NCBI GenBank assembly: GCA_030770545.1
Contig: CM061096.1
Location: 15,419,501-15,483,500 of the forward strand
Length of the DNA stretch: 64,000 nt
Reading direction: 5' to 3'
Source: Macropodus opercularis
Lineage: Eukaryota > Chordata > Actinopteri > Anabantiformes > Osphronemidae
The notes under the pieces are model-generated. The model was not told the DNA's origin. It did not search any database and worked only from the letters and a program-made list of their open reading frames with translations. A program made the translations under genes and the position numbers. This document shows positions 61,118 to 64,000 of this stretch, one piece after another; position 1 is the first letter of the stretch; the number at the start of each line of letters is the position of its first letter.

Positions 61118-63638
61118 TAGACTCTCTTACTAGAACATCCCTTCCTGCCAAACTCACTCTGAAAAAAACAGAAATCACAGGCATGATCTTTCCTGTGGAT
61201 TTTAAAGTCAAGCACATCATCACACATCGTCTGCCTTTTAACTATTTATTAATTAAGAAATCTAGGTTGTTTAATTACCCATACTCTCATCTCCTGAGTC
61301 TCCTTCGTTGTCTTCATCTTTTCTTTTCTACTAATTTAGTCTGTGGGGAAACTGTGTTAAATTGTTGACGGTTATTTTATTTAAATGACCGCGCAGACAT
61401 AAATAACATGCAGGGAGACACAGAGATGTTCCTATTGCTTCCAGAGAAGGGAAAGGCCATAAATCCACTTAATGGCTACAGATATTAGCAAGAGCTAAGC
61501 CGGTGGAATTGTCATCGCTCAGTGATGGATGGGAGAGAAACACAAACAGAGCAGACGTAAGCAGCGGAAAGTGGTTGATTATATGCTGAGTGACTGTATA
61601 TGCATGTGAACATTAATGGGAATTCACATACTAATTTTGACGTACACATAAACACACACGCTGAAATGGGAAAGCGAGAGCGATTACAAAGGCCTGATTT
61701 GTTGTGTAGCACGGTGCGTCCAAAGCGCGGTGGTACTGTAGCTGAGGTGGCCTCAGCGGCTGACTGCTCTGCCCTGCGTCGTTGATGGATGTCCACATTC
61801 CCTGAGGTCTCTGAAAGCACCGAATCACAATAATGCCTACTATGCATTTTATTCAATTTAGTAATGCAGAGCCAAACTGAATTTCATCTACTACAAGTAT
61901 CTGGACTAATGGATGACCTGGTTGTGGGGGCAAACAACCATAGGATGGTCATTTTCTCTTCATTTTTGCCGTACTTTTCCTGCCATAACAAGCATATGAA
62001 ACTCTCGTCACCGCCTGCTGTATCGTTGCCATTTGTATCGTTGCCAACGACCATCTGCTTTGCGGTTTTCTGACGCACCATGAATGCAGCTTATACAGCC
62101 ATTCTCTTCTTTCTTAAGATTCATCACACTAATTTGTACCAAAGTAGGACAGAAACGTGGTTGATAAAGACACATGAATGGAAGAGAGAAAAATCCGCTG
62201 ATGACTGGATAAACACACGAAAGAATGTCGAGGTTATAAATAACAAGAGAAAAAAATAAGGTTATAAAACAAGAAATGAGAAAAGCCAGAAAACAAGGTG
62301 AAATGAGGCCTGCCTTTCCAGAAACTGTGAAATAAACAATTCGAGCATCAATACATCATTCATCATTGCCATCGTGTTTGTTTCAGTGCAGAAACAAAAC
62401 AATGGTGAGCAAACGCTGATCAGACCTCCTCCACGCAAACAGTCCAAATAGTCGAAATGAGCAGAGGTTGTAGGTCGAGTCAAGGTACGTCTACGCTTCA
62501 GGAGCGTTGCAAGTCAGCTGGACAGTCATCGTCGTGAGTACTGACAAACAACAGATCAGAACTCACTGATTTTGCGATGAAATGATCTCATTGTCTGATG
62601 TCAGTTAAAACCGGCTTTCAACCAACCAAAGAAACCCATAAAAACAGGAAACGAGGAAACAGGCCAGTTTTCACCTTTAGTCCTGATCATAAAGACTCAA
62701 CCAGCGGCGAAGGACAGCGATGTCTCGCTCACCATGCAGCTCCATCTTTCCTTTTCTCTTCCCTTGTTTCTGTTTTCCCCAAACTCTCTGGCTCTTCTCT
62801 TGTCTTGTGTTGTGTTATGTAACCGTGTTTCTTTGTGCTCCACTTTCCCGAGGACCCCTTATCGGTTTAACGGTGCAGCTGAGCATCGAGAGGCGAGCTT
62901 GGCTCCAGCCGTGGCGGGAACTAGTGGAAGCCAGTGATTTTCTGCTTCTATTGAGGACAAGCCTGCAGGGAGCAGCGTGCATGGAGCGCCTTTGTTTCCT
63001 GGAGCAATAGCTGAACTGCGCTTGGTTCACATCAGCCTTGATTAAACATTAAGAGCTTTCCAGTAGCAATAATACTGTCCCCAAGAAGATACTCGTTAGG
63101 GTAGTTACCAGAGTTACCGTAACACCCGCAGGGTTTACTGGTAAGATGGTTACTAATGCACCGGTGCTTTATGTTTTACTCGCAGTGAATGAAAAACGAA
63201 ATCCATCTAACTGGGTTTGTTTGCTGTTGGTTGCTAAGGTCAGCAGAGTTTTAGTGTTAGAAACAAAGGAACAGCAGGCTGAAAGACACCAAAGTAGCTT
63301 TAGCCCAGTAGCTTGTGCAGTTTGTTTAACTTGTTCAACCATTTCATTTTAACTTATTCGCATTCGTATCTTCTCACAGTGACACGGTTCCCTCGGCCTG
63401 TGTCACTGTTGCGTCAGGTTGACATTGAAACGTTGATACAGCGTCGGTATTATTAGAACGCACGTATCGACTGTGTCCCTGCTGCCAAACCTGAGCGTGT
63501 GTGTGCAGCACAGCTCTCTGTCAGACAAGCGACGGTTAAGGACTTAAAGAGCGATTGTACTGCAAAGGTTTGGAGGATCTGCTTTGGTCACTTGCAGTAA
63601 TTAAAGCAATGCAATAAAACATGTGAATAGAAGCTTTG

Positions 63639-63651
<13 letters not shown>

Positions 63652-63683
<32 letters not shown>
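63652..63683. repeat. (GT)n microsatellite
   Basis: About 16 GT units. Confidence 0.95.
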
Positions 63684-63685
<2 letters not shown>

Positions 63686-64000
63686 CTGCCTTTGCATTCA
63701 CCACGACCCTGCAGGTTTCACCTTTAGCACATTATCCTTATATTTGGTGTTATTACGTAATTGCAGCAATGGTTACAAAACAAAAGTGTATGAGTCAAGT
63801 CAGTTGTGTGCAAAAATAATAATTGAGCAGAGCTCTTGGCACAACAGTGGCAACACAGTGAGCAGCTGCAAAAAAGCCTGTGAGCACCGAAAAGGGGTGA
63901 GAGTGAGGGAGGTCGTTTGAATCCATCACACGCGATGCTCAGAGGACGCTAGGAGACGGCCAAAGCACAACAGGTGACGCGGTTTAACAGCCGCTGTTGG

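Larger units (their letters stand above)
52549..64000. other. Shisa-type gene upstream intron or flank
   Basis: I searched this stretch on the minus strand for the Shisa cysteine-rich domain and a membrane segment and found neither. It is probably a long intron continuing past the right edge. It contains a diverged fish repeat (53806-53900), a ZNF143-type element (61092-61117) and microsatellites (60783-60854, 63652-63683). No other gene was recognised. Confidence 0.5.

Noticed and set aside
52600..64000. Shisa first exons (signal peptide, cysteine-rich domain, membrane segment)
   Set aside because: None of the minus-strand frames shows the clustered cysteine pattern or a convincing membrane helix with splice sites in the required phase 2, so no exon is called.

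Overview
The window is vertebrate, almost certainly teleost, nuclear DNA. It has spliced genes with short GT-AG introns, many (CA)n/(GT)n microsatellites and two copies of dispersed fish-type repeat sequence. I cannot name the species. No bacterial, viral or CRISPR content is visible.

Three genes can be supported. (1) Positions 323-9619, minus strand: a complete flightless-1 gene (flii). All 31 coding exons could be placed with consistent splice phases, giving 1263 residues: an N-terminal leucine-rich-repeat half and a C-terminal gelsolin-like half. (2) Positions 10473-11813, plus strand: a complete desi1 (PPPDE desumoylating isopeptidase 1) gene in six coding exons, 168 residues. flii and desi1 are head to head, with about 850 bp between their start codons. 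That interval holds CTCF-like, ZNF143-like and TCTCGCGA-like motifs, so it is a likely shared promoter. (3) Positions 29010-52548, minus strand: the 3' part of a Shisa6/8/9-type (CKAMP44-like) gene. Four phase-compatible exons are seen, including a 15-nt microexon, and the protein ends in the PDZ-binding tail EVTV. The 5' exons (signal peptide, cysteine-rich domain, membrane segment) were not found and probably lie beyond the right edge.

The remainder is non-coding: about 17 kb between the convergent 3' ends of desi1 and shisa, and about 34 kb of shisa introns and upstream sequence. In it I see microsatellites, purine/pyrimidine-skewed tracts, an 11-bp minisatellite, and several motif-level signals. 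The best of these are two close matches to the REST/NRSF (RE1) element inside introns of the presumably neuronal shisa gene, and two ZNF143-type elements.

I found no exotic undescribed system. The most interesting points are the RE1 pair, the phase-neutral 15-nt microexon, the flii exon whose splice acceptor abuts a TG repeat, a tandem NAGNAG acceptor, and the flii-desi1-shisa gene order, which mixes genes located on different human chromosomes.
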